Shown in pieces: positions 1 to 6,077 of a DNA stretch of 6,162 nt. Within the stretch, counting starts at the first letter, position 1, and every line of letters starts with the position of its first letter. The stretch lies in the NCBI GenBank assembly GCA_041635265.1, contig JBFJJV010000162.1, forward strand, positions 1 to 6,162, given 5' to 3'. This DNA is from Panacagrimonas sp041635265. Its GTDB lineage: Bacteria > Pseudomonadota > Gammaproteobacteria > Nevskiales > Nevskiaceae. The translations under genes were made by a program, and so were the position numbers. The notes under the pieces are model-generated. The model worked only from the letters and a program-made list of their open reading frames with translations. It made no database searches and was not told where the DNA came from.

Positions 1-302
1 CCGGTGGCGGAGCCGATACTGGTGGCGGTGGCGGTTATAACTACGCGCAAGACGGGGCCTATGCCGGCGGCGGTGCTGCCGGTGGCGGCAGCGGTGGCTA
101 CGGTAACTGGGACGGTAGTTCTGGTACCGGCGCTGGCGGCGGAGCCGACACGGGCGGTGGTGGCGGTTACAACTACGCTAGACCCGGCCCATACGCCGGC
201 GGCGGAGCTGATGCCGGTGGTGGTGGCGGTGCGAGCCGCGGTGAGTACACCGCCGGTGGCGGCACACCCCCTGGGGTAGGCGGCGGGGCTTACTATCCCT
301 GA
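1..302 (+). CDS. C-terminal part of a glycine-rich repeat protein (5' end outside window)
   Basis: The reading frame whose first full codon is at base 3 is open to a TGA at 300-302 and gives 99 residues, 46 of them glycine, with Ala, Tyr, Asp and Thr between the glycine runs. The motif GADTGGGGGYNYA occurs twice, 44 residues apart, and YAGGGA also recurs. The two 15-codon blocks differ at seven third positions, all silent, which is good evidence that this frame is the translated one. The chain ends in AYYP. No catalytic motif, membrane segment or signal peptide lies in the visible part, and the start is outside the window. Glycine-rich tails of this kind occur in surface, secreted and RNA-binding proteins, but nothing here selects among these, so no function is assigned. 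A frame-shifted open reading frame over the same bases (4-279) is treated as a shadow. Confidence 0.7.
   Translation, partial: GGGADTGGGGGYNYAQDGAYAGGGAAGGGSGGYGNWDGSSGTGAGGGADTGGGGGYNYARPGPYAGGGADAGGGGGASRGEYTAGGGTPPGVGGGAYYP
3..179 (+). repeat. Two copies of a 45-bp coding repeat, 132 bp apart
   Basis: Bases 3-47 and 135-179 both encode GGGADTGGGGGYNYA. They differ at 7 of 45 bases, all at synonymous third positions. The period is 132 bp (44 codons). A weaker third echo, GGGADAGGGGG, follows at about 201-233. The copies therefore look like an old internal duplication held constant at the protein level. Confidence 0.75.
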
Positions 303-345
303 GGATCAGGCTCTGGTTTAACCAGGGTATAGCGACACCGGACAA

Positions 346-384
346 GGCGATCACTTGAAAGGGTAATCGCCGTGCTTTTTTTTT
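346..384 (+). terminator. Possible intrinsic terminator after the glycine-rich gene
   Basis: GGCGAT (346-351) can pair with ATCGCC (366-371) across a 14-nt loop. A run of nine T's (376-384) follows after four bases. The stem is short and the gap before the T-run is longer than ideal, so this is a weak candidate. The T-run is unusual in otherwise GC-rich DNA, and the position 44 bp after the stop codon fits a terminator. A perfect small inverted repeat, CTGGTT-T-AACCAG (313-325), lies just upstream, but its 1-nt centre makes it a poor hairpin. Confidence 0.4.
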
Positions 385-601
385 GTGGGACTCGATAAGG
401 TTTTTAACTTGGCGCGGGCTTGGGCGGTCAAATGGCCCCTTGCGATGTGCCTGATACCAGCGCGCCGGCGGCCCTCCGGACTCGGGTGTGATCCTGGGAA
501 TTGCCCGCCCAGCAGCCGGGAACGCGCGGTTGGGGCTCGAGTTGCTGGCCTTGGCCTCTAGCGCGACCCACTTGAAATGACGACGATCAGTGCCACACCA
601 T

Positions 602-617
602 GACCGCGGGAGCGGTC
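602..617. promoter_or_regulatory. Candidate operator palindrome upstream of the reductase pair
   Basis: GACCGC-GGGA-GCGGTC is a perfect 6-bp inverted repeat around a 4-bp centre. It ends 55 bp before the start codon at 673. The outer GACC...GGTC symmetry is like operators of TetR-family repressors, which often control reductases of this kind, such as NemR for nemA in E. coli. No regulator gene is visible in the window, and the site could equally form a small RNA hairpin. Confidence 0.25.
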
Positions 618-672
618 GCTCATAAGCGCTGTACAGGCTCAGCGGCGTGTTCGAAAACAAGAGGAGACAGGC

Positions 673-1401
673 ATGAAGGAAAAAATCGCTCTGGTTACGG
701 GCGCCAATAAGGGTATCGGTCTGGAAACGGTTCGGCAGCTTGCTGCCAAGGGTGTGCGCACGATCCTGGGCAGCCGCGACTTTGCCAGGGGCGAGGCCGC
801 GGCCAAGGACCTCAAGGCCGGGGGCATGCCGGTTGAATGGCTTCAGCTTGATGTGGGCGATAGCGCGAGCATTGCAGCGGCGGCGCAGGAAGTGGAGAAG
901 CGTCACGGGCGGCTGGATATTCTGATCAACAACGCCGGCGTGATGTGCGACACAATGGATCGCCCGGCATCGGAGCAGACGCTGGATACCTGGCGCAAGA
1001 CTTTCGAGACCAATGTGTTTGGACTGGTGGCGGTGACCCAGGCCTTCCTGCCTTTGCTGCGTCAATCGTCGGCCGGCCGCATCGTGAACGTGTCCAGCCT
1101 TCTCGGCTCGATTGCCGATCAAAGCGATCCGGCCAGTCCCTATTACCCGGTCAAATTTCCTGCGTATAATGTCAGCAAGACGGCGGTCAACGCGTGGACG
1201 GTGCAGCTGGCGCACGAGCTTGCCCAGACCCGCATCAAGGTGAATTCCATCCACCCGGGGCATGTCAAGACTGACATGGGTGGTGTCGCTGCGCCCCTCG
1301 AGGTCAGTGATGGCGCCAAATCATCGGTCGCAATGGCGCTGATCGCCGACGATGGTCCCAATGGCGGCTTCTTCCATATGGGTCAAAGCCTGCCTTGGTA
1401 A
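673..1401 (+). CDS. Short-chain dehydrogenase/reductase, carbonyl-reductase-like
   Basis: This is a 242-residue classical SDR, a cytosolic NAD(P)H-dependent oxidoreductase with a single Rossmann domain. The cofactor motif is TGANKGIG (residues 9-16), followed by LDV at 59-61, NNAG at 86-89, the catalytic-tetrad Asn114, the serine pair SS at 141-142, and Y165-x3-K169. Lys13 inside the glycine motif and Arg35 after the second strand point to NADP(H) rather than NAD(H). The start TGANKGIGLE, the spacing and the C-terminal GGFF...PW resemble the carbonyl reductase (CBR1) and plant menthone/salutaridine reductase group, so reduction of a ketone, aldehyde or quinone is the likely chemistry; the substrate is not predictable. 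GAGGAG at 661-666 sits 6 bp before the ATG, which supports this start. The next gene follows 28 bp later, probably in the same transcript. Confidence 0.93.
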   Translation: MKEKIALVTGANKGIGLETVRQLAAKGVRTILGSRDFARGEAAAKDLKAGGMPVEWLQLDVGDSASIAAAAQEVEKRHGRLDILINNAGVMCDTMDRPASEQTLDTWRKTFETNVFGLVAVTQAFLPLLRQSSAGRIVNVSSLLGSIADQSDPASPYYPVKFPAYNVSKTAVNAWTVQLAHELAQTRIKVNSIHPGHVKTDMGGVAAPLEVSDGAKSSVAMALIADDGPNGGFFHMGQSLPW

Positions 1402-1429
1402 ACCTCCTAAACTCGAACCGAGAAAACGA

Positions 1430-2500
1430 ATGACGACGTTGCACACACCACTCCAGATGGGTGATATCGAATTGCCCAACCGCATCCTCATGGCGCCGTT
1501 GACCCGCGCCCGGGCCGGATCAACGCACGTTCCCAACGAATTGATGGTCGAGTACTACGGCCAAAGAGCAGGTGCCGGCCTGATATTTACCGAATGCACG
1601 ATGGTGGATGAGACGGCCGGCGCTTTTATGGGCGAGGGCGGCATTTACTCCAATGCGCACGTCGAAGGTTGGCGCAAGGTGACCGAGGCCGTGCACGCCC
1701 GAGGCGGCAGGATTGCCATGCAGCTGTGGCAGCCGGGCCGGGCCACCCATGCCGACATCAACGGCGGCGTGGAGCCAGTGTCGTCGTCGGCCAAAGCCAT
1801 TCGCGATGCGGTCACCCATACGCCCAAGGGGCCACAAGCCTATCCAACGCCGCGCGCACTGCGGACCGACGAAATTCCGGGCGTCGTCAAGGCGTTCCGA
1901 CAGGGCGCAGAAAATGCGAAGAAAGCAGGCTTCGACGGCGTGCAGCTGCACGGTGCACACGGCTATCTGCTCGATCAATTTCTGCGCGACGGCATGAATG
2001 ATCGCAGCGACGCCTATGGCGGCAGCATCGAGAATCGCGCACGCTTGTTATTTGAAGTCCTCGACGCGGTCATTGATGTCTGGGGTGCGGGCCGCGTCGG
2101 AGTCCGCATTTCGCCGCTGGTGCCGTTTAACGATGCATCGGATTCCAATCCGGCAGCCATGCTCGCCTATGTGCTGGAACAGGCTGAAATGCGCAAGCTG
2201 GGTCACTTTGAATTGCGGCATGACCAGTGGGACCGCCCGGAAGAAATAGAATTGCAGAAAATGGCGCGGAAGGTATTCTCTGGTGCACTGTTGCTCAACG
2301 GTGGTTTTGATGGCGAGTCCGGCGAGGCAGCCGTTGCTGAAGGTCGCGCCGACGCCATCGTCTATGGCAAACATTTCCTGGCCAATCCGGACCTGGTGGA
2401 ACGCTTTGCACGAAAGGCCGAACTCAATGGCTTTGACCCGAATACCTTTTATTCGCCTGGTCCAGAGGGATATACCGACTATCCGACGCTGGCAGCCTGA
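1430..2500 (+). CDS. Old Yellow Enzyme family alkene reductase (FMN, NemA-like)
   Basis: This 356-residue FMN-dependent TIM-barrel ene-reductase would use NAD(P)H to reduce C=C bonds of enones, maleimides or nitro compounds. Visible family marks are PNRILMAPLTRAR (16-28, with the flavin-contacting Thr25), QLW at 98-100, HGAHGYLLDQFL (174-185), DAYGGSIENR (194-203), VRISP with Arg226, and YGKHFLANPDL (312-322). His174 and His177 form the substrate-binding pair as in PETN reductase, and Tyr179 matches the proton-donor tyrosine. Lys314 stands where most relatives have an FMN-phosphate arginine, and QLWQPGR replaces the common QLWHxGR. The ATG at 1430 puts LPNR at the usual distance from the N-terminus. 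An in-frame ATG at 1352 would overlap the SDR by 50 bp and add 26 unrelated residues. No clear Shine-Dalgarno precedes 1430. A strong terminator follows, so this is the last gene of the pair. Confidence 0.93.
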   Translation: MTTLHTPLQMGDIELPNRILMAPLTRARAGSTHVPNELMVEYYGQRAGAGLIFTECTMVDETAGAFMGEGGIYSNAHVEGWRKVTEAVHARGGRIAMQLWQPGRATHADINGGVEPVSSSAKAIRDAVTHTPKGPQAYPTPRALRTDEIPGVVKAFRQGAENAKKAGFDGVQLHGAHGYLLDQFLRDGMNDRSDAYGGSIENRARLLFEVLDAVIDVWGAGRVGVRISPLVPFNDASDSNPAAMLAYVLEQAEMRKLGHFELRHDQWDRPEEIELQKMARKVFSGALLLNGGFDGESGEAAVAEGRADAIVYGKHFLANPDLVERFARKAELNGFDPNTFYSPGPEGYTDYPTLAA

Positions 2501-2517
2501 GCAGGAGAGGATAAACT
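2489..2517 (+). promoter_or_regulatory. Weak candidate sigma-70 promoter for uvrB
   Basis: CTGGCA (2489-2494) and TAAACT (2512-2517) each match 4 of 6 consensus bases and are 17 bp apart. They overlap the end of the ene-reductase gene. A transcript would begin near 2524, inside the terminator hairpin, which would place that hairpin in the uvrB leader. This is inference from a weak match; no SOS-type LexA box was seen. Confidence 0.2.
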
Positions 2518-2519
2518 CG

Positions 2520-2551
2520 AAGGGCTGCGTCTCGATGACGCAGCCCTTTTT
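2520..2551 (+). terminator. Strong intrinsic terminator after the ene-reductase gene
   Basis: GGGCTGCGTC (2522-2531) pairs perfectly with GACGCAGCCC (2537-2546) around the loop TCGAT. Two further A-T pairs extend the base, and five T's (2547-2551) follow. A GC-rich 10-bp stem followed directly by a T-tract is a textbook Rho-independent terminator. It lies 19 bp after the ene-reductase stop and ends 6 bp before the uvrB start codon. Confidence 0.9.
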
Positions 2552-2557
2552 ATTGCC

Positions 2558-4624
2558 ATGAAAGAAGCGCCAAACGAATCCCTGAAAGTTGTCCGTCTGA
2601 AACATCGACGCGACGAACTGTTCAAGCTAAAAAGTGACTGGCCGCCTGCCGGTGATCAGCCGCAGGCGATAAAAGCGATGGTCGAAAATCTGGGCGATGG
2701 CATCGCACATCAGACGCTGCTTGGCGTCACCGGATCTGGGAAAACCTATTCGATCGCCAATGTGATTACCCAGGTCCAGCGACCGACCCTGATTCTCGCC
2801 CCGAACAAGACCTTGGCTGCGCAGTTGTACGGCGAGTTCAAGGAATTCTTTCCTGAGAATTCGGTCGAGTATTTTGTTTCGTACTACGACTACTATCAGC
2901 CGGAGGCTTACGTTCCCAGCACCAATACTTTCATCGAGAAGGACAGCTCGCTCAACGAACACATTGAGCAGATGCGCCTGTCAGCGACCAAGGCACTGAT
3001 GGAGCGCCGCGATTCCATCATCGTGGCTTCGGTTTCAGCGATCTACGGTCTGGGTGATCCGGAAAGCTATTTCCGTATGGTCCTGCATCTCAAAGTGGGT
3101 GATGCCATTGATCAGCGCAGCCTGATCCGCCAGCTCAGCTCGATGCAATATTCGCGCAACGAAATGGATCTGGTACGCGGCACTTATCGTGTTCGCGGTG
3201 ATGTGATTGATATCCATCCGGCGGAATCGGATGAGGAGGCCGTTCGGGTTGAGCTGTTCGACGACGAGATTGAATCCGTCTCTATTTTCGATCCGCTAAC
3301 CGGCGAAGTGCGGCAGAAGGTGCCGCGCTATACCGTCTATCCCAAGTCGCACTATGTGACGCCGCGTGAAAAAGTGGTAGCGATGTTCAGCCAGATCAAG
3401 GAGGAGATGCGCGAGCGCGTGAAATGGTTCCGCTCCCAAGACAAGCTGATCGAAGCGCAGCGGATCGAGCAACGCACGACTTTTGATCTGGAAATGATTC
3501 AGGAAGTCGGCTTCTGTTCCGGCATCGAGAATTACAGTCGCTACCTGTCCGCACGCGCGCCGGGTCAGCCGCCGCCTTGCCTGTTCGATTACTTGCCGCC
3601 TGATGCGCTGGTGGTCCTGGACGAGAGTCATGTCACGGTTCCGCAGCTGGGCGCCATGTACAAGGGTGATCGCAGCCGCAAGACGACACTGGTCGATTAC
3701 GGTTTCCGCCTGCCCAGCGCGCTGGATAATCGCCCGCTGCAGTTCGAGGAGTTTCAGAAGCTCGTGCCGCAGGTCATTTATGTGTCAGCGACGCCGGGGC
3801 CATACGAGAAAGAAAAGTCGGGGGACTGCATCGTCGAGCAGGTGGTGCGTCCGACCGGCTTGGTGGATCCTCAGGTCGAGGTCAGACCTGCCGGGACACA
3901 GGTCGACGATGTGCTGGGCGAGATCCGAATTCGCGCTGAAAAGCACGAGCGTGTGCTGATCACCGTACTGACCAAGCGCATGGCAGAAGATCTCACGGAT
4001 TATCTGCATGAGAATGGCGTCAAAGTGCGCTATATGCACTCTGATGTGGATACCGTCGAGCGCGCGGAAATCATTCGCGATCTACGTCTGGGGCTGTTTG
4101 ATGTGCTGGTCGGCATCAATCTGCTGCGCGAAGGACTGGATTTGCCGGAAGTTTCGCTGGTTGCGATTCTGGATGCCGACAAAGAAGGTTTTTTGCGCTC
4201 GGATCGATCCCTGATCCAGACCATCGGCCGTGCGGCTCGGCATCTGGAGGGCCGGGCCATTCTGTATGCGGATCGCATGACCGGCTCCATGCGTCGCTCC
4301 ATCGACGAGACGGATCGTCGCCGCGCCAAGCAGGAGGCTTTCAACAAGGAGAACAACATTATCCCGCGTGGCGTGCAGAAGCGTGTGGCAGATCTGATGC
4401 GCTATGGCTACGAAGATGCGGAGGGCGAGAGCAAGACACTCAAGGCAGCCGAAATGCGTCGGGACTACGAAGCCAAGCTGACGCCTGATTTGCTGGGCAA
4501 GAAGTTGGCCAAGCTGGAAAAAGAAATGCGATTCGCAGCACAGAACCTCGAGTTCGAAAAGGCGGGCAAGCTGCGCGACGAGGTCAGACGACTGCGCGAG
4601 CAGGTTTTGATCAGCGCAGCCTGA
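2558..4624 (+). CDS. uvrB: Excinuclease ABC subunit B (UvrB)
   Basis: This is the 688-residue damage-verification subunit of nucleotide excision repair. It is loaded by UvrA, opens DNA at a lesion with its helicase fold and recruits UvrC. Walker A is GVTGSGKT (56-63). The beta-hairpin that clamps DNA is the tyrosine-rich YYDYYQPEAY (108-117). The Walker B/DEAD-like motif is DESH (355-358), followed by the conserved GAMYKGDRSRK. Helicase motif VI is QTIGRAAR (554-561). The C-terminal UVR coiled-coil motif that binds UvrC and UvrA spans about 652-682. The protein is complete. The conserved F-K-L...PAGDQP block normally begins about five residues from the N-terminus but here starts at residue 22, so there is an extension of roughly 17 residues. 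The ATG at 2558 is the only conventional in-frame start, yet it has no Shine-Dalgarno and follows a terminator by 6 bp. The TGA overlaps the next start codon. Confidence 0.97.
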   Translation: MKEAPNESLKVVRLKHRRDELFKLKSDWPPAGDQPQAIKAMVENLGDGIAHQTLLGVTGSGKTYSIANVITQVQRPTLILAPNKTLAAQLYGEFKEFFPENSVEYFVSYYDYYQPEAYVPSTNTFIEKDSSLNEHIEQMRLSATKALMERRDSIIVASVSAIYGLGDPESYFRMVLHLKVGDAIDQRSLIRQLSSMQYSRNEMDLVRGTYRVRGDVIDIHPAESDEEAVRVELFDDEIESVSIFDPLTGEVRQKVPRYTVYPKSHYVTPREKVVAMFSQIKEEMRERVKWFRSQDKLIEAQRIEQRTTFDLEMIQEVGFCSGIENYSRYLSARAPGQPPPCLFDYLPPDALVVLDESHVTVPQLGAMYKGDRSRKTTLVDYGFRLPSALDNRPLQFEEFQKLVPQVIYVSATPGPYEKEKSGDCIVEQVVRPTGLVDPQVEVRPAGTQVDDVLGEIRIRAEKHERVLITVLTKRMAEDLTDYLHENGVKVRYMHSDVDTVERAEIIRDLRLGLFDVLVGINLLREGLDLPEVSLVAILDADKEGFLRSDRSLIQTIGRAARHLEGRAILYADRMTGSMRRSIDETDRRRAKQEAFNKENNIIPRGVQKRVADLMRYGYEDAEGESKTLKAAEMRRDYEAKLTPDLLGKKLAKLEKEMRFAAQNLEFEKAGKLRDEVRRLREQVLISAA

Positions 4625-5823
4625 TGCGGTTTCCAAAGATCGTCGCCAGCGGTCTGATGGTCATTGCCGCAGTGCTCCTGGGGGGGCTGGCTCAGGCCGA
4701 ATGTGATGGCTGGCCACAGTGGGACACGTTCAAAAGAAATTTTGTCAGTGAAGACGGCCGCGTGATTGATCACTCGCATGCAGATCAGCGCACCGTGTCG
4801 GAAGGTCAGGCCTATGCCCTGCTATTTGCGCTGATCGCCAATGACCGCTCGGCCTTTGATTCGCTCCTCAACTGGACACAGAACAATCTCGCAGATGGGG
4901 ATCTGGCTGCGCGCTTGCCAGCTTGGCTGTGGGGAATCCGTGTTGACCCCAAGACCGAAGCATCCGAACAGAAAACTTGGGGCATCATAGACCGCAATCC
5001 TGCAGCGGATGCCGATGTCTGGATTGCATACGCCTTGATCGAAGCCGGGCGACTTTGGCAGAGCGGGGACTACACCACTCTAGGCGAGCAGATGCTTTCC
5101 CGTATTCTCGATCAGGAAGTGATGAATCTGCCCGGCCTCGGTCCGGTATTGATGCCTGCTCCACATGGCTTCGTAGAGACGCCCGGGCGCTATCGCCTCA
5201 ATCCCAGTTATCAGGCACTGCAACCTCTGCGCCGATTTTTCGAACACAGTGGCAATGCGACCTGGCAACAAATTCTCAGCGGCGCGAGGCGAGTGCTGCA
5301 CGAGGGCGCGCCGCTCGGTCTGGCGGGAGACTGGTTGCTCTGGAAGCCAACCGAGGGCGGGTTCCAGGCTGATGAGCGCAGTGTGGCCGCAGGCAGCTAC
5401 GACGCCATTCGAGTCTATCTCTGGATCGGCATGCTTCATCCTCAAGATTCCGATCGCGCCGCTCTGCTGCAGCGCTATGCCCCCATCCAAAAGCGGCTGG
5501 ACGGGCGCGGAAGACCGCCAGAATTTGTCGATATCCGCAGTGCTAAGACGCGCGGAATCGGGCCCAGCGGTTTTTCAGCTGCCCTGATGCCATTTTTTGC
5601 CGCCAGCGGGGCGGCAAGCGCCCTTCTGCAACAACGTTTCCACCTCTCACTCACCAGCGCGGGTGAGCGCGAAGGCTATTACGACTCGGTTCTCAAGCTC
5701 TTCGGCGAGGGCTGGATTGAGGGCCGATATCGCTTTGGTCCACAGGGTGCGCTGTGGCCCCGCTGGACTCGGCTCTGCCACCAAAACGAGGAATCATTTG
5801 CGTCCGCCGCGCCCGCCCGGTAA
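4624..5823 (+). CDS. bcsZ: Periplasmic GH8 endo-beta-1,4-glucanase (BcsZ-type cellulase)
   Basis: This 399-residue glycoside hydrolase family 8 protein would cut beta-1,4-glucan. In cellulose-secreting bacteria BcsZ trims cellulose in the periplasm and modulates its export. Residues 1-25 form a Sec signal peptide: Arg and Lys near the start, a hydrophobic stretch 6-22, then AQA with likely cleavage before Glu26. Family marks are RTVSEGQAY with the likely acid Glu60, LPAWLWG (98-104), DADVW (129-133), GSYDAIRVYLW with the likely base Asp260, GPSGFSAA and LFGEGW. They match E. coli BcsZ block by block; E. coli BcsZ is about 30 residues shorter. The ATG shares one base with the uvrB stop (TGATG), which suggests translation by re-initiation, since no strong Shine-Dalgarno is seen. 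No bcsA, bcsB or bcsC lies in the window, so a role in cellulose synthesis rather than general glucan degradation is inferred from family only. Confidence 0.92.
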   Translation: MRFPKIVASGLMVIAAVLLGGLAQAECDGWPQWDTFKRNFVSEDGRVIDHSHADQRTVSEGQAYALLFALIANDRSAFDSLLNWTQNNLADGDLAARLPAWLWGIRVDPKTEASEQKTWGIIDRNPAADADVWIAYALIEAGRLWQSGDYTTLGEQMLSRILDQEVMNLPGLGPVLMPAPHGFVETPGRYRLNPSYQALQPLRRFFEHSGNATWQQILSGARRVLHEGAPLGLAGDWLLWKPTEGGFQADERSVAAGSYDAIRVYLWIGMLHPQDSDRAALLQRYAPIQKRLDGRGRPPEFVDIRSAKTRGIGPSGFSAALMPFFAASGAASALLQQRFHLSLTSAGEREGYYDSVLKLFGEGWIEGRYRFGPQGALWPRWTRLCHQNEESFASAAPAR

Positions 5824-5835
5824 CCTTCGCGCCCC
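5798..5835 (+). promoter_or_regulatory. Candidate stable-RNA promoter for tRNA-Val with GC discriminator
   Basis: TTGCGT (5798-5803) and TAACCT (5821-5826) are 17 bp apart. Each matches only 3 of 6 consensus bases, but the -10 is followed by GCGCCCC (5829-5835), the kind of GC-rich discriminator found at stringently controlled stable-RNA promoters such as E. coli tyrT. Initiation would be near 5833, about 14 nt before the tRNA. The -10 box contains the bcsZ stop codon. Read-through from bcsZ is the alternative source of transcripts, as no terminator separates the two genes. Confidence 0.35.
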
Positions 5836-5846
5836 TGTATCGCAGC

Positions 5847-5923
5847 AGGCGCGTAGCTCAGCTGGTTAGAGCACCACCTTGACATGGTGGGGGTCGGTGG
5901 TTCGAGTCCACTCGCGCCTACCA
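5847..5923 (+). tRNA. tRNA-Val(GAC)
   Basis: The 77-nt cloverleaf is complete. The acceptor stem AGGCGCG (5847-5853) pairs with CGCGCCT (5913-5919). The D arm runs GCTC...GAGC, and the anticodon stem CCACC/GGTGG encloses TTGACAT with anticodon GAC at 5881-5883. The variable loop is GGGTC and the T arm GGTGG-TTCGAGT-CCACT. The discriminator is A5920 and CCA (5921-5923) is encoded. From the anticodon arm through the T arm it matches E. coli tRNA-Val(GAC), which reads GUC and GUU codons. It lies 23 bp after the bcsZ stop. Its last 22 nt recur 176 bp downstream. Confidence 0.96.
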
Positions 5924-6077
5924 ATTCGACTCGATCGAATGGGTAGTTGCACTTAAGTTTGTCGAGAGCATGGACTCTCACCTCCGCCCCTCCGGGTCGG
6001 GGTTGTCCGATCCTTCGGATCGTCCCCTTCGCTTCGGGCTGGCCTTACGGCCGCGCCACTGCGCTGTCGCGCTGTGG
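5902..6077 (+). repeat. First 176-bp repeat unit, beginning within the tRNA-Val T loop
   Basis: The first 85 bp of this unit (5902-5986) recur at 6078-6162 with three differences (G5941/C6117, G5961/T6137, A5974/C6150). The unit contains the last 22 nt of tRNA-Val and 154 bp of downstream DNA. Inside it are ATTCGA-CTCGA-TCGAAT (5924-5940), GAGAG-CATGGA-CTCTC (5964-5979), CGATCC-TTC-GGATCG (6008-6022) and a short GGCC-TTAC-GGCC (6041-6052), so a transcript would be highly structured. All three differences fall outside the paired arms of the first two hairpins. No credible protein gene was seen. Bases 5987-6077 have no second copy in view because the window ends. Confidence 0.85.

Larger units (their letters stand above)
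303..672. other. Intergenic region with no supported gene
   Basis: These 370 bases separate the glycine-rich gene from the reductase pair. They hold the possible terminator at 346-384, a 16-bp palindrome at 602-617, an 8-bp palindrome CTGTACAG at 629-636, and the ribosome binding site GAGGAG at 661-666. I see no convincing sigma-70 promoter: TTGAAA at 572-577 resembles a -35 box but has no good -10 at the right distance. A 36-codon + strand frame starting at 600 has no Shine-Dalgarno and overlaps the next gene out of frame. A long minus-strand open frame crosses this region but reads as an antisense shadow of the reductase gene. Confidence 0.6.

Noticed and set aside
4..279. 91-codon + strand frame starting with GTG over the glycine-rich region
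   Set aside because: It is a frame-shifted reading of the repeat, giving only Ala/Val/Thr-rich sequence, while silent substitutions between repeat copies support the other frame.
600..710. Small 36-codon frame overlapping the SDR start
   Set aside because: It has no Shine-Dalgarno, covers the candidate operator and the SDR ribosome binding site, and shows no recognisable peptide.
178..1263. 361-codon open reading frame on the minus strand
   Set aside because: It runs antisense through the well-supported SDR gene and the intergenic region, has no recognisable motif, is rich in Arg and His as expected from antisense of GC-rich codons, and has no ribosome binding site that I can see.
1403..1408. 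CCTCCT in the leader of the ene-reductase, able to pair with Shine-Dalgarno-like sequences
   Set aside because: Pairing with GAGGAG at 661-666 is possible on paper, but the two are over 700 nt apart and a 6-nt match is expected by chance.
1352..1429. Upstream in-frame ATG for the ene-reductase
   Set aside because: It would add 26 residues that are out-of-frame SDR coding sequence and not part of the family; the ATG at 1430 gives the normal N-terminus.
5679..5981. Minus-strand and + strand small open frames across the bcsZ end and tRNA
   Set aside because: They cross the tRNA gene or bcsZ in shadow frames and carry no motif or ribosome binding site.
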